DNA of 64,000 bases, taken from assembly GCA_002373165.1 (NCBI GenBank), contig DFJS01000049.1, positions 1 through 64,000 of the forward strand, given 5' to 3'. Position 1 is the first letter of the stretch; every line of letters begins with the position of its first letter. The position numbers were made by a program, and so were the translations under genes. Below, piece by piece: positions 44,087 to 53,524 of the stretch. The DNA comes from Ruminococcus sp. UBA3665. Its GTDB lineage: Bacteria; Bacillota; Clostridia; Oscillospirales; Ruminococcaceae. The notes under the pieces are model-generated. The model ran no database searches, was not told the origin of the DNA, and saw only the letters and a program-made list of their open reading frames with translations.

Positions 44087-45820
44087 ATGAACTCTCAAAC
44101 AATAACAGAACGCGTTGTCAAAACCCTTGGTGCGCATCCTTATCTTTGGATGCTGTTCTTTTGTCTGCTTCAGAATCCGTTTTTTCTGGGTTCGATTCAG
44201 AATATTCCGAATAATATGCTCTGGCTGGCGGAATTTCTGGTGCTGGGGAGCATTTCCTGTGTCATTTTGCATTTATACAGAATACAGAAACTGAATCTGA
44301 AAAAAGCATGGATTTGTGAAATTCTGGCAGTTTTTGCAGATTTCATTTTAGTAAAGCTCTATGTCAGGTCACAGAATCCGGGGCTGTGGCATTTTGCCGG
44401 AGGATGTGCCATTCTTTGCATTTTATACCGCTTTGCGGACAGGCAGAAGTTCCGGACACAGATTAATTCTCTGCTGATTCTTGGCATTGGCTTTTTTCTG
44501 AAATTATATTATATTCTGGGAACATCGGTTTATACCCGTCAGCATGATATGGGCACTTTCGAGGGAAAGTCCGGCCATGCGGCCTATATTGAATATCTGG
44601 CTGTGAATCATCATCTTTCTGATTTTGATGTACGGGAACGCAGACAGTTTTATCATCCGCCCCTGCATCATGCGCTGAGTGCCCTGTGGATTTATCTGAA
44701 TGAAAATCTGCTGAATACCGGCCGCAATCCCGCCCGTGAAAGCATCCAGACGCTGACTTTGTTCTATTCCATGTGCATTATGATTGCAGGCTACCGGCTT
44801 CTGCGGCATTTCAAGCTTGACGGAAAAGCATTATATATTCCGCTGATTCTGATTAGTTTTCATCCGACGTTTATTTTATTCGGCGGATGCATCAATAATG
44901 ATATTTTATCCGTTGCGCTGATGATGGGCGCATTGCTCTGCACACTGCAATGGCAGGAACACCCCACACTGAAAAATATTATGAAAATCGCGCTCTGCAT
45001 AGGCTTTGGCATGATGACGAAGCTTTCCGCGGCTCTGATTGCGCCGCCTGTCGCCTTGGTTTTCCTGATTGTACTGATTCAGAATTTCAAAACCAAAGGC
45101 AAGGATTTGTTTAAACAGTTTGCATTGTTCGGCTGTGTGTGCGTACCGCTGGGCTTATGGTTCCAGGTGCGGAGCTATCTGAAATGGAAGATTCCCTTCA
45201 ATTATGTGCAGGAAATGAGCACTTCTCTGGCGCAGTATCTCGGCGATCAGAAATTTATCGACAGAATTACAGATTTTTCAGGCTATCAGTTTAATTCCGT
45301 CTATGAACAGTGGTATTCTGCCGATAAGCCCGGCAGTTATAACGAATTCAATCCTATCATTGCCCTGATGAAAAATGCCATATTCGGCGAATATATCAAC
45401 GAAACTACTTTCCCGGATTTTCCCTTTGTGGATAAATTTGCATTCGTTCTGTTCTGGCTGAATGTCCTGATTGCGCTGTGTGCAGTAATCTGTCTGATTC
45501 TGGTATGCTTCCGGAAGAATACTCTCATGAAGCCGGTTGAAAAAGCATTCTTATTCAGTTTTTATGCCCTGATGATGGTCAGCATTTACAAGATGTCCGC
45601 GGATTATAAATTCACCTGTACGATGAATTTCAGATATATCATGCCGACGGTGCTGCTCGGCGCACTGGGAATGGGTCTGACTCTGAAACAGATTCACGAA
45701 AAAGATGCCAAAAAAGGCGAACTGGCAATTAAAATCTCCGGCGGAGCATCTCTGATTTTTGCCTTCTGTGTATGTGTGATTTATCTGATGCTCTGCTATA
45801 CGAAAGCGCAGGCTTCATGA
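44087..45820 (+). CDS. GT-C fold membrane glycosyltransferase-like protein
   Basis: A 577-residue protein with about 12 membrane segments. The first outer loop has acidic and His residues (RQHDMGTFEGKSGHAAYIEYL and FYHPPLHHALSALW), typical of lipid-sugar-dependent GT-C enzymes (GT39/ArnT-like), where the Asp is catalytic. These transfer a sugar from a polyprenyl carrier to protein or wall polymer. The last four bases overlap the start of the first small paralog gene, so translation is coupled. The exact family is uncertain. Confidence 0.78.
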   Translation: MNSQTITERVVKTLGAHPYLWMLFFCLLQNPFFLGSIQNIPNNMLWLAEFLVLGSISCVILHLYRIQKLNLKKAWICEILAVFADFILVKLYVRSQNPGLWHFAGGCAILCILYRFADRQKFRTQINSLLILGIGFFLKLYYILGTSVYTRQHDMGTFEGKSGHAAYIEYLAVNHHLSDFDVRERRQFYHPPLHHALSALWIYLNENLLNTGRNPARESIQTLTLFYSMCIMIAGYRLLRHFKLDGKALYIPLILISFHPTFILFGGCINNDILSVALMMGALLCTLQWQEHPTLKNIMKIALCIGFGMMTKLSAALIAPPVALVFLIVLIQNFKTKGKDLFKQFALFGCVCVPLGLWFQVRSYLKWKIPFNYVQEMSTSLAQYLGDQKFIDRITDFSGYQFNSVYEQWYSADKPGSYNEFNPIIALMKNAIFGEYINETTFPDFPFVDKFAFVLFWLNVLIALCAVICLILVCFRKNTLMKPVEKAFLFSFYALMMVSIYKMSADYKFTCTMNFRYIMPTVLLGALGMGLTLKQIHEKDAKKGELAIKISGGASLIFAFCVCVIYLMLCYTKAQAS

Positions 45821-46323
45821 TGGAAAAAGAATTTTGCTATATCAGTGAAAAACGCTATCTTGCCACAGTGTTTCTTATACTTTTGCTTTTTGTGATTTTT
45901 CCTTTTTTAGGAGCAGCAATATTTTCCCGGTATGTTCTTAATTTGCTGATCTTTCCTGTTACGCTCATTTCCGTGATTGGCTTTGCCGTTCTGGAAAAAC
46001 ATCTCAGCACTCTGAAAGGATGCTTTGAAGCCGATGAAGAAGTATGTAACTTTACTCTTTCCGGGAAAACACTGCATTTCCGCTATGAAGAAATTTCCGG
46101 AATTCTGCTTGAAAATGTTCCGGAAAACGGCAGAGGCGGAAGTCTGATCGGCTATAAAATAAAGCTGAACATCACAGCGAATCAGCAGGATTATGTCATT
46201 CAGCAGGAAATGACTCTGGATTATGAATTAAAACAGCATCCCGAACAGATTTCCGAAAAACTGAAACAGACAGAATTAACGGAAATCGGAAATTTCCTGA
46301 AATGGAAAACCGGACTGCTCTGA
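45817..46323 (+). CDS. Small membrane protein, paralog family member 1
   Basis: A 168-residue protein: short N-terminal motif MEKEFCYIS, two membrane segments (about 13-35 and 40-60), and a cytoplasmic domain with F.ADEE..F.....LHFRYEEI and SLIGYKIKLNI. It ends TELTEIGNFLKWK. The same blocks recur in the next three genes. The two-helix-plus-beta layout resembles YcxB-like proteins, but I am not sure of the family. It starts inside the glycosyltransferase stop (ATGA). Confidence 0.8.
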   Translation: MMEKEFCYISEKRYLATVFLILLLFVIFPFLGAAIFSRYVLNLLIFPVTLISVIGFAVLEKHLSTLKGCFEADEEVCNFTLSGKTLHFRYEEISGILLENVPENGRGGSLIGYKIKLNITANQQDYVIQQEMTLDYELKQHPEQISEKLKQTELTEIGNFLKWKTGLL

Positions 46324-46335
46324 GGAGATGGAGAC

Positions 46336-47250
46336 ATGAAAAAAGAATTCAAATATATCAGCGATTTTAGCTATCTGTTTTCCTTTCTGATGTTAGTTAC
46401 ATGTATACTTGCACTTTTTTCTGTCATATTTGTTGTGGCTGATGATAAAGCAATACCGTTTTGCATAAGTTTGTGGATAATATGTTCTGCATCTGCGGTA
46501 CTCTATTATTACTTTCAGTATATGAAAGCGACTTTTCAGGCGGATGATAAAGAATGTGAATTTCAGTTCAGAAAGAGAAAATTACATTTCCGTTATGATG
46601 AAATTAAAAAATGTGAACTGTTGTATTATCCGCAGCACAGCCGTTTCGGGAGTCTGGTAGGCTATAAAATTCAGCTGCATATCACGGATCAAGAGAAAAA
46701 TGAACATGTCATCCGGCAGCATATTTCTGTTGATTATAGTTTTATGGACTATCCGCAGGGACTTCCGGAAGAAGTCACTAAAGCCGAACTCACACAAATA
46801 GGAAATTTCATCAAATCGAAATTGCAGCCGGCAAAAATCAGAAAAATAAAAAACAAAGAGCTTCCAGAACCTGAAACAGAAGCTTCTGTCATGTATACAA
46901 ATATCGCCGATACGCCGGAAATGCAGGAAATTTCAAAAGCTATCCACTCGAAGAAATATATCAAAAAGATCGAACATGAATTTACTTATGATTTGATCAA
47001 GGAAGTATATAAGCAAAATCTGATTCTGATTCTTACAAATGACGATACTTATTATGATAATGATGATCTGAAAATCCGGTTTGAAAATATTTCTGATCTG
47101 GAAACAAGTCTGAAAGGCATTATGCCGCCTGCTTTCACAATTCTTGACCATAATGCAGAAAGCTATTCTCCTGAAAATAGATATGAATTAGTAGAAGACG
47201 AATGGAATATTTTATCATTCTATTTCGAGAAAGCGGAAATCATAAGCTGA
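46336..47250 (+). CDS. Small membrane protein, paralog 2, with C-terminal extension
   Basis: A 304-residue protein. The first about 165 residues match paralog 1 (MKKEFKYIS, two membrane segments, FQADDKECEFQF, LHFRYDEIKK, SLVGYKIQLHI, AELTQIGNF). A second part (about 185-304) repeats a related strand pattern (KIEHEFTYDLIKEVY, DDLKIRFENISD) and may be a diverged copy of the cytoplasmic domain. Unknown function; GGAGATGGAGAC precedes the ATG. Confidence 0.8.
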   Translation: MKKEFKYISDFSYLFSFLMLVTCILALFSVIFVVADDKAIPFCISLWIICSASAVLYYYFQYMKATFQADDKECEFQFRKRKLHFRYDEIKKCELLYYPQHSRFGSLVGYKIQLHITDQEKNEHVIRQHISVDYSFMDYPQGLPEEVTKAELTQIGNFIKSKLQPAKIRKIKNKELPEPETEASVMYTNIADTPEMQEISKAIHSKKYIKKIEHEFTYDLIKEVYKQNLILILTNDDTYYDNDDLKIRFENISDLETSLKGIMPPAFTILDHNAESYSPENRYELVEDEWNILSFYFEKAEIIS

Positions 47251-47266
47251 TAGGAAGGTGATTTTC

Positions 47267-47681
47267 ATGAATAGAAATTTTCATTATACCAGTGAATTTT
47301 CTTATTTATTCTATGTACTCTGGACACTGTTTATAATAATCGGCGGCAGCATTGTGTGTGGAATTTTTGCAGAATATCCCGGCACATTATTCGGCAGATG
47401 ATGAAAAAATAACATTCCGGCTTTGGTTTGGACAGAAAAAAATTTTCCGTTACCGGAATATTGTTTCTGTGGACTGCACACAGAAATATCATAATACCCG
47501 ATACGGAGGCTGTTATGATATTTATCTGATAATTCATACACAGAATCAGGGAAAATTTTCTCTGATGCAAAAACTCCCTGCCAAAAGCGAATTTATGGAA
47601 AATCCGGAACTCCTCAAAGAAAAATTAGAAACTACAGACCTGATGCAGATAAAAAATTTTTTGAAAGCTGAAATTTCCTGA
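47267..47681 (+). pseudogene. Broken paralog 3 (deletion plus frameshift)
   Basis: From ATG 47267 (after AGGAAGGTG) the frame gives MNRNFHYTSEFSYLF, one membrane segment and stops at 47401. The rest of the family domain (HYSADDEKITFRLWFGQKKIF..., ending LMQIKNFLKAEIS) is intact in the +1 frame to 47681. Against paralog 4 about 25-30 residues including the second membrane segment are missing at the junction. This points to a small out-of-frame deletion rather than a single-base error. Confidence 0.75.
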
Positions 47682-47690
47682 GGTGATTTT

Positions 47691-48173
47691 ATGGAAAAGA
47701 AATTCAAATATATCAGCGAAAATTGTGAGGGCTTTGTGATGCTGTGCGTAATTGTCTTTGCATTTAATCCTGATATTTCCGGCTGGGCTGAAACAAAAAC
47801 TGCATTTTTCCTGTATTGGCTCTGTTTTGTGATGATTGTCATCTTAACATTCTGGAGCTGTCATATTTCAGGGAAGTGTTCCGCAGATGATGAAAAATTA
47901 ATATTTCGCCTTTGGTTCGGAAAAAAGAAAATTTTTTACTATCAGGAAATCAAATCCGCAGACTGTACTTATGAATATTACCGCAACAAGAGCGACGAGG
48001 GATATCTGATTCATCTGACAATCGAAATGAAAGATTTAAGTAAATTTTCCATTGTGCAGAATCTTCCCTATGAACCCGGATTTATCACAAATCCTGAATA
48101 TTTCACGGAAAAACTGGAAGCAACAGAATTCATGCAGATTAAAAATTTTCTGGAATCTGAAATTTCCTCTTGA
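47691..48173 (+). CDS. Small membrane protein, paralog 4
   Basis: A 160-residue protein: MEKKFKYISEN, two membrane segments (about 15-30 and 38-57), and the domain CSADDEKLIFRLWFGKKKIFYYQEI ending FMQIKNFLESEISS. It is closest to broken paralog 3 (shared ADDEK..FRLWFG.KKIF). The T-box promoter -35 box begins within its last codons. GAGGTGATTTT precedes the ATG. Confidence 0.8.
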   Translation: MEKKFKYISENCEGFVMLCVIVFAFNPDISGWAETKTAFFLYWLCFVMIVILTFWSCHISGKCSADDEKLIFRLWFGKKKIFYYQEIKSADCTYEYYRNKSDEGYLIHLTIEMKDLSKFSIVQNLPYEPGFITNPEYFTEKLEATEFMQIKNFLESEISS

Positions 48174-48463
48174 CAAATCAGAAATTTTGTGCTATGATAG
48201 ATTCAAACGATGACGGAGAAGTCTTGCTAATCGGCTTTATGCCATGAAATCACAGAGAGCTGTCCGCAACGGGGCTGAAACGAACAGCATTTCACAGGGA
48301 TTAGAAAGAATACCACTCCAGAGCCTGTCCAATCCACAGCGGCTGACCGCCGTTATCCGGTCAAACAAGGTGAATATAATAATTATATTCATGAAATTCA
48401 GGTGGAACAGCGGTAACTATCGCCCTGAAACTATGGAAATTCTGTAGTTTCGGGGCGTTTTTG
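48170..48463 (+). promoter_or_regulatory. T-box riboswitch (threonine type) with promoter and terminator
   Basis: The promoter is TTGACA (48170-48175), 17 nt, TATGAT (48193-48198). The leader holds a stem I region with a candidate specifier ACC (in GAATACCAC, about 48308-48316) and a T-box antiterminator element AGGTGGAACAGCGGTAA (48400-48416). The intrinsic terminator is GCCCTGAAACTA/TAGTTTCGGGGC (48422-48433 with 48445-48456) plus GTTTTTG. Uncharged tRNA-Thr should stabilise the antiterminator and allow expression of the two genes downstream. Confidence 0.85.
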
Positions 48464-48480
48464 TCTGACAGGAGATTTTT

Positions 48481-48891
48481 ATGAAATATTATTTTATTCT
48501 GTATTCCGTTCTTCCGCCGGAAAAAATAAAGCAGATTCTCTTTGAACCGCTGGGAAATACCGGAAAGATGTCATCAGAAGGTTACCCTGTCTATGGAAAA
48601 ATTCCAAAATATTGGCTTTATTATTTTGAATATCAGGTAAAACAGCACGAAAAAGGCTCTGAAATAAAAGTAACGGCTGAATTTCGGAAAGAACTGCAAA
48701 TGATAGGAAATATTTTTCTGATATACTGTGCGGCAGTATTGCTTCTATGTACAGGATATTATATGAATATCGTATCCTATTCGATTATTATATATATTAT
48801 TGATATTTTATCTGCTGTATTTCCTGCTGAATCTCCGGAGAAAAGCACAGCTCCGCAAAGTGAAAAAAATAACAGAACCTTTTTTACATGA
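48481..48891 (+). CDS. Unknown membrane protein between T-box and thrS
   Basis: A 136-residue protein with one long or two short hydrophobic segments near the C-terminus (about 77-110) and a polar, Ser/Glu-rich tail. The N-terminal 70 residues look soluble (VLPPEKIKQILFEPLG). AGGAGA precedes the ATG. It is the first gene after the T-box terminator and so should be induced by threonine starvation with thrS. No family recognised. Its weak resemblance in style to the upstream paralogs is not enough to group it. Confidence 0.72.
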   Translation: MKYYFILYSVLPPEKIKQILFEPLGNTGKMSSEGYPVYGKIPKYWLYYFEYQVKQHEKGSEIKVTAEFRKELQMIGNIFLIYCAAVLLLCTGYYMNIVSYSIIIYIIDILSAVFPAESPEKSTAPQSEKNNRTFFT

Positions 48892-48976
48892 GAAAGAACA
48901 GGAATTTCTGAACCAATCAAAACAGCATGGAAATGCTGATAAGATATTATAATTCAAAAAAGGAGATTGATTGATT

Positions 48977-50932
48977 ATGCTGAAATTAACACTCAAAGAC
49001 GGCTCTGTCCGCGAAGCCGAAGAAAATCTCACAGCTGCCGAAGTTATCAAAGACATCGGCATGGGCTTGTATAAAGCCGCCTGTGCTGTCAGAATTGACG
49101 GCGAAGTCTGTGACCTGCGCACAGTGCTGACAAAAGACTGTGCCTTTGAAGTCCTGACGTTCGATGACCCGGAGGGCAAAAAAGCCTTCTGGCATACGGC
49201 ATCGCACATTCTGGCGCAGGCTGTCAAGAGACTCTATCCGAATACCAAGCTTGCCATCGGCCCTGCCATTGACGGCGGATTCTATTATGATTTCGATGCC
49301 GAACATCCGTTTACGCCCGAAGAACTCGAAAAAATCGAAGGCGAAATGAAAAAAATCGTCAAGGAAAAACTGCCTCTGGAAGCCTTCCTGTTAAGTCCGG
49401 AAGAAGCTCTCCAGAAACTCAAAGAGATGGACGAGCCTTATAAAGTCGAACTCTGTGAGGAACACGTCGGCAAGGGCGAAAAGATTTCTTTCTATCAGCA
49501 GGGCGATTTCACAGACCTTTGCGCCGGCCCTCACCTGATGACAACAGAACCGGTCAAGGCCTTCAAGCTGCTGTCATGTACAGGAGCTTACTGGAGAGGT
49601 TCGGAAAAAAATAAAATGCTCTCCAGAATTTACGGCACAGCCTACCCGAAAGCCGCACAGCTGGAAGAAGAACTCAAACGCCGCGAAGAAGCTAAAATGC
49701 GCGATCATAACAAACTCGGCCGCGAACTGGAATATTTTACAACTGTAGATGCCATCGGTCAGGGCTTGCCCGTACTGCTCCCGAAGGGCGCGAGAGTCGT
49801 TCAGCTGCTCCAGAGATGGGTAGAAGATTACGAACAGGCACACGGCTGTGTACTGACTAAAACGCCGTTGTTCGCAAAGCGCGAGTTCTATAAAATTTCC
49901 GGCCACTGGGATCACTATCGCGACGGTATGTTCATCATGGGCGATCCTGATGACGAATCCAAAGAATGCTTTGCACTCCGTCCGATGACATGCCCGTTCC
50001 AGTATCAGGTATATCTCAACAAACAGCGTTCTTATCGTGATCTGCCTATGAGACTGACAGAAACGTCTACATTATTCAGAAACGAAGATTCCGGCGAAAT
50101 GCATGGCTTAATCCGTGTCCGTCAGTTTACTATTTCAGAAGGCCATTATATTCTCAGACCCGACCAGCTGGAAGAAGAATTCCGGGGCTGTCTGGAATTT
50201 GTCAAGTATTTCCTGGATACGGTTGGTCTGCTGGGCGACTGTACTTACAGATTCTCTCAGTGGGACCCGGCAAATCCGAATAATAAATATGAAGGCACTA
50301 AAGAACAATGGGACGAAGCTCAGCGTGTAATGGGCGAAATTCTTGATAATCTGGGACTGGAATACACGGTCGGCATTGACGAAGCCGCTTTCTACGGCCC
50401 TAAACTGGATATTCAGTATAAGAACGTATACGGCAAGGAAGATACGCTGGTTACAATCCAGATTGATATGCTTCTTGCCAAGAGATTCGGCATGGAATAT
50501 ATCGACAAAGACGGCACTAAGAAAACGCCGTATATCATTCACAGAACTTCTCTGGGCTGCTTCGAGAGAACGCTTGCCTATATGATTGAACATTTTGCCG
50601 GAGCTATGCCGCTGTGGATTGCGCCGGAACAGGTTAAAATCATTCCGATTGCTGACCGTCATCTGGATTTCTCCTATCAGGTGCGCGATGCTCTCATGAA
50701 TGCCGGCATCCGCTGTGCCATCGATGACAGAGCCGAAAAAATGGGCAAGAAAATCCGTGAGGCAACGCTGGATAAAATTCCCTATATGCTGACAATCGGC
50801 GATAACGAGGTAGAAGCACAAACTGTTTCTGTCCGCACCAGAAAGGGCGAAAATCTCGGCAATATGACACTTGATGAACTGCTTGCCAAGCTTCTGCTGG
50901 AAATTTCGACAAAATCAAAAGAATCCTGCTGA
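48977..50932 (+). CDS. thrS: Threonyl-tRNA synthetase
   Basis: A 651-residue class II synthetase with all domains: TGS (1-62), editing domain with HTASHILAQAVKRLYP (zinc/His site near 73), SAD region, catalytic core (motif 2 TSTLFRNEDSGEMHGLIRVRQF, motif 3 LGCFERTLAYMIEH) and an anticodon-binding domain (about 545-651). The ATG at 48977 follows AAGGAGATTG. Regulation by the T-box upstream fits its product. A 136-residue unknown gene sits between. Confidence 0.97.
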   Translation: MLKLTLKDGSVREAEENLTAAEVIKDIGMGLYKAACAVRIDGEVCDLRTVLTKDCAFEVLTFDDPEGKKAFWHTASHILAQAVKRLYPNTKLAIGPAIDGGFYYDFDAEHPFTPEELEKIEGEMKKIVKEKLPLEAFLLSPEEALQKLKEMDEPYKVELCEEHVGKGEKISFYQQGDFTDLCAGPHLMTTEPVKAFKLLSCTGAYWRGSEKNKMLSRIYGTAYPKAAQLEEELKRREEAKMRDHNKLGRELEYFTTVDAIGQGLPVLLPKGARVVQLLQRWVEDYEQAHGCVLTKTPLFAKREFYKISGHWDHYRDGMFIMGDPDDESKECFALRPMTCPFQYQVYLNKQRSYRDLPMRLTETSTLFRNEDSGEMHGLIRVRQFTISEGHYILRPDQLEEEFRGCLEFVKYFLDTVGLLGDCTYRFSQWDPANPNNKYEGTKEQWDEAQRVMGEILDNLGLEYTVGIDEAAFYGPKLDIQYKNVYGKEDTLVTIQIDMLLAKRFGMEYIDKDGTKKTPYIIHRTSLGCFERTLAYMIEHFAGAMPLWIAPEQVKIIPIADRHLDFSYQVRDALMNAGIRCAIDDRAEKMGKKIREATLDKIPYMLTIGDNEVEAQTVSVRTRKGENLGNMTLDELLAKLLLEISTKSKESC

Positions 50933-50948
50933 GGATTTCAAAAAAAAT

Positions 50949-50980
50949 CAGGCTTCCCGGAAATACGGGAGGCCTGTTTT
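50949..50980 (+). terminator. Terminator of thrS
   Basis: CAGGCTTCCCG pairs with CGGGAGGCCTG (50949-50959 with 50966-50976), followed by TTTTG. Confidence 0.85.
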
Positions 50981-50981
50981 G

Positions 50982-51869
50982 TTATGTGTTTGCATCTGAT
51001 TCTTTCAGGTGGCCGAACTCCTGCACAAACTGCCGGAGTGCCGGCAGGGAAGTGTCATAGACTTCCTGCATTTTTTCTTCAGAATCCATAGTTTTCCGGA
51101 CTTTGCGTATGCCGATATAGATATCTTCGTCAAAAGGCTCGTCCCATTCCAGCCGTTCGGCAAAAGCGGTATCTTTCAGCATGAAGCGTACGCCCTGTGT
51201 TTCCTGATACTGGCCGAAATACTGCTCCAGATCGTCAAGAGTGCTGTCCGGCACAATGAATTCGTCCGCGCCGCTGTCAGAAATCACAAGAACGGCCTCG
51301 CCGATCTGGAATTCGGCAAAGAGTTTTGTCTGATCGCCGGTATAGCCGTCGCGCTCGGCAGTTTCCTGCGATGCCGGAATGTAGTAGACATCAACCGAAA
51401 CTTTGCCGTCGCCGTTGACATCATCCAGATAGCTCTCGAATAATTCCTCGATGCCGGAGGAGCAGGCGGCACTGAAAAAGTCGTCATGCACCAGCAGCAG
51501 GATAATCATATCGGGTTTGACTGCCGTGACAACCTGCCATGTAAGATAGCCGAACATGATGAGGAAAAACGCGGCAAAGCCCATCCACCATTTGTTATGA
51601 TAGATGAAATTAGAAATTTTTTCGCTTAGAGTATATTGTTTTTCTTCGGCTTTTTGCTCGAAAATAGTCTCACTGGAAGCAATTACGCCCTGTTTCAGCT
51701 TTAATAATTCTTTTTTGTCTTCTTTCAGCTGTTCTTCATGGGCAAGGCGTTCCTGCTCTTCTTTGAGATGCTCTTCTTCCAGAAGCTTTTGTTCGGCAAG
51801 TTTTTGTTTTTCTTCCATTTCGCGGATGACTTCGAGTGTAGTTTTTTCTTTTTTCTGATGATCTTCCAT
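50982..51869 (-). CDS. Coiled-coil membrane-anchored protein of unknown function
   Basis: A 295-residue protein. A charged coiled-coil N-terminus (about 5-65, E/K/L-rich) is followed by one membrane segment (about 93-115, WMGFAAFFLIMFGYLTWQVV) and an extracytoplasmic domain (120-295) with a calcium-loop-like stretch DDVNGDGKVSVDV. It is not a dockerin because no second repeat exists. The ATG at 51869 has a weak GGGGTG site. It lies downstream of lysS, 64 nt away. No known family. Confidence 0.75.
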   Translation of the reverse strand: MEDHQKKEKTTLEVIREMEEKQKLAEQKLLEEEHLKEEQERLAHEEQLKEDKKELLKLKQGVIASSETIFEQKAEEKQYTLSEKISNFIYHNKWWMGFAAFFLIMFGYLTWQVVTAVKPDMIILLLVHDDFFSAACSSGIEELFESYLDDVNGDGKVSVDVYYIPASQETAERDGYTGDQTKLFAEFQIGEAVLVISDSGADEFIVPDSTLDDLEQYFGQYQETQGVRFMLKDTAFAERLEWDEPFDEDIYIGIRKVRKTMDSEEKMQEVYDTSLPALRQFVQEFGHLKESDANT

Positions 51870-51933
51870 GCATCGCACCCCTGTCAATCAAAATAAGGGA
51901 CGGATTTTTTTCTGAAAACCCGTCCCGGAAACA

Positions 51934-53520
51934 TTATTCTTCTGTTTTGGGCTGATGATCTGCCAGAGGCTTCATCGTCGGGAACAGGAGCACATCCCGG
52001 ATAGAGGGGCTGTCGGTCAGGAGCATGACGAGTCTGTCCACGCCGAAGCCAAGGCCGCCTGTCGGGGGCAGACCGTATTCCAGAGCGGTAACATAATCTT
52101 CATCCACCTGACAGTTCAGATTGCCCTGTGCTCTCTTAGCGGCAACCTGACGTTCAAAGCGTTCTTTCTGATCAATCGGGTCATTCAGTTCCGAGAAGGC
52201 GTTGCCCATCTCGCGGGCATACATGAAATATTCAAATCTTTCTGTGAAAGCCGGGTCAGAAGGCTTTCTCTTTGCCAGAGGAGAATTTTCAACAGGATAA
52301 TCATAGATAATTGTCGGCTGAATGAGTTTTTCTTCTACAAAGGCATCAAAGAACGCAATCAGTACATGACCTTTTGTTGCATTTTTTCCTTCTTCGACTT
52401 CTACATGATGGGCCTCTGCACAGGCGCGGGCATCTTCATCAGATTTCCAGTCATGATAATCCACGCCGGCATATTTCCTGACGGCTTCGATCATAGTCAG
52501 ACGTTCCCAGGGCTTGCCGATGGCAATTTCTGTTCCCTGATAGGTAATCACATCTGTTCCGCAGACATTCAGCGTGATCGTCCGGTACATGTTTTCAATT
52601 AAATCCATCATGCCGATATAATCCGTATAGGCCTGATACATCTCGACAGAAGTAAATTCCGGATTATGTGACGGGTCCATGCCCTCATTACGGAAAATTC
52701 TGCCGACTTCATAGACTTTGTCAAATCCGCCGACGATTAATCTTTTCAGATTTAATTCCGTCTCAATTCTCAGATACATATCCATGTTGAGTGTGTTATG
52801 ATGCGTGACAAACGGCTTGGCGGCCGCGCCGATTTCAATCGGCAGCAGAACAGGCGTATCTACTTCCACATAGCCCAGATTGTCCAGATATGCCCGGATT
52901 TCGCGCATAATCTGACTGCGCTTGACAAACGTATCCTTTACCTGCGGATTGCAGATCAGGTCAAGATAACGCTGTCTGTAACGCGTATCCTGATCTTTCA
53001 GGCCGTGCCACTTTTCCGGCAGCGGCAGAAGCGATTTGGATAACAGCGTCACGCTCTTGGCATGAACTGAAATCTCACCCTTTTTAGTCCGGAAAACAAA
53101 GCCTTCAATGCCGATGATATCGCCGATATCCCATTTTTTGAATGCTTCAAATGCCTCTTTGCCCAGATCGTTCATGCTGACATAGACCTGCATTCTGTCC
53201 GTATGGTCGCGAATATCCAGAAAATGTGCCTTGCCCATTTTTCTCCAGCTCATAATTCTGCCGGCAACATGCAAAGTTTCTTCTTTGATTTTTTCCAGTC
53301 CTGCCTGAATTTTCTCTTCATCACCGGCGGCAGAATCCAGCACAGCCTTTTCTTTTTCTTCATACTGCCGGCGGAGTTCGGCATTCTTGACCGATACAGG
53401 ATAGCTTGTCAGTGTAAACGGGTCAAAGCCCTCTGCCTTCATGGCGTTGAGTTTATCCAGCCGGATTTGTCTGTAGTCAGTTGTATCAATTATTTCCTGA
53501 GAGTTGATTTCTTCCTGCAT
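51934..53520 (-). CDS. lysS: Lysyl-tRNA synthetase (class II)
   Basis: A 528-residue class II LysRS: N-terminal OB-fold anticodon-binding domain (about 55-165, GRIMSWRKMGKAHFLDIRD), catalytic core with motif 2 (GRIFRNEGMDPSHNPEFTSVE) and motif 3 (GLGFGVDRLVMLL). The start at 53520 lies 4 nt after the greA stop, so greA-lysS is an operon. That is a frequent clostridial arrangement. Confidence 0.96.
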   Translation of the reverse strand: MQEEINSQEIIDTTDYRQIRLDKLNAMKAEGFDPFTLTSYPVSVKNAELRRQYEEKEKAVLDSAAGDEEKIQAGLEKIKEETLHVAGRIMSWRKMGKAHFLDIRDHTDRMQVYVSMNDLGKEAFEAFKKWDIGDIIGIEGFVFRTKKGEISVHAKSVTLLSKSLLPLPEKWHGLKDQDTRYRQRYLDLICNPQVKDTFVKRSQIMREIRAYLDNLGYVEVDTPVLLPIEIGAAAKPFVTHHNTLNMDMYLRIETELNLKRLIVGGFDKVYEVGRIFRNEGMDPSHNPEFTSVEMYQAYTDYIGMMDLIENMYRTITLNVCGTDVITYQGTEIAIGKPWERLTMIEAVRKYAGVDYHDWKSDEDARACAEAHHVEVEEGKNATKGHVLIAFFDAFVEEKLIQPTIIYDYPVENSPLAKRKPSDPAFTERFEYFMYAREMGNAFSELNDPIDQKERFERQVAAKRAQGNLNCQVDEDYVTALEYGLPPTGGLGFGVDRLVMLLTDSPSIRDVLLFPTMKPLADHQPKTEE

Positions 53521-53524
53521 TAGT

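Noticed and set aside
47267..47681. Programmed frameshift in paralog 3
   Set aside because: No slippery run at the junction, and about 30 family residues are missing, which points to a deletion.
48180..48480. Cobalamin-type riboswitch
   Set aside because: The GGTGGAACAGCGG antiterminator, terminator overlap and thrS downstream fit a T-box better; no B12-box was found.
50982..51869. Dockerin in the membrane protein (DVNGDGKVSVD)
   Set aside because: Only one calcium-loop-like stretch, in the middle of a domain, with no second repeat.
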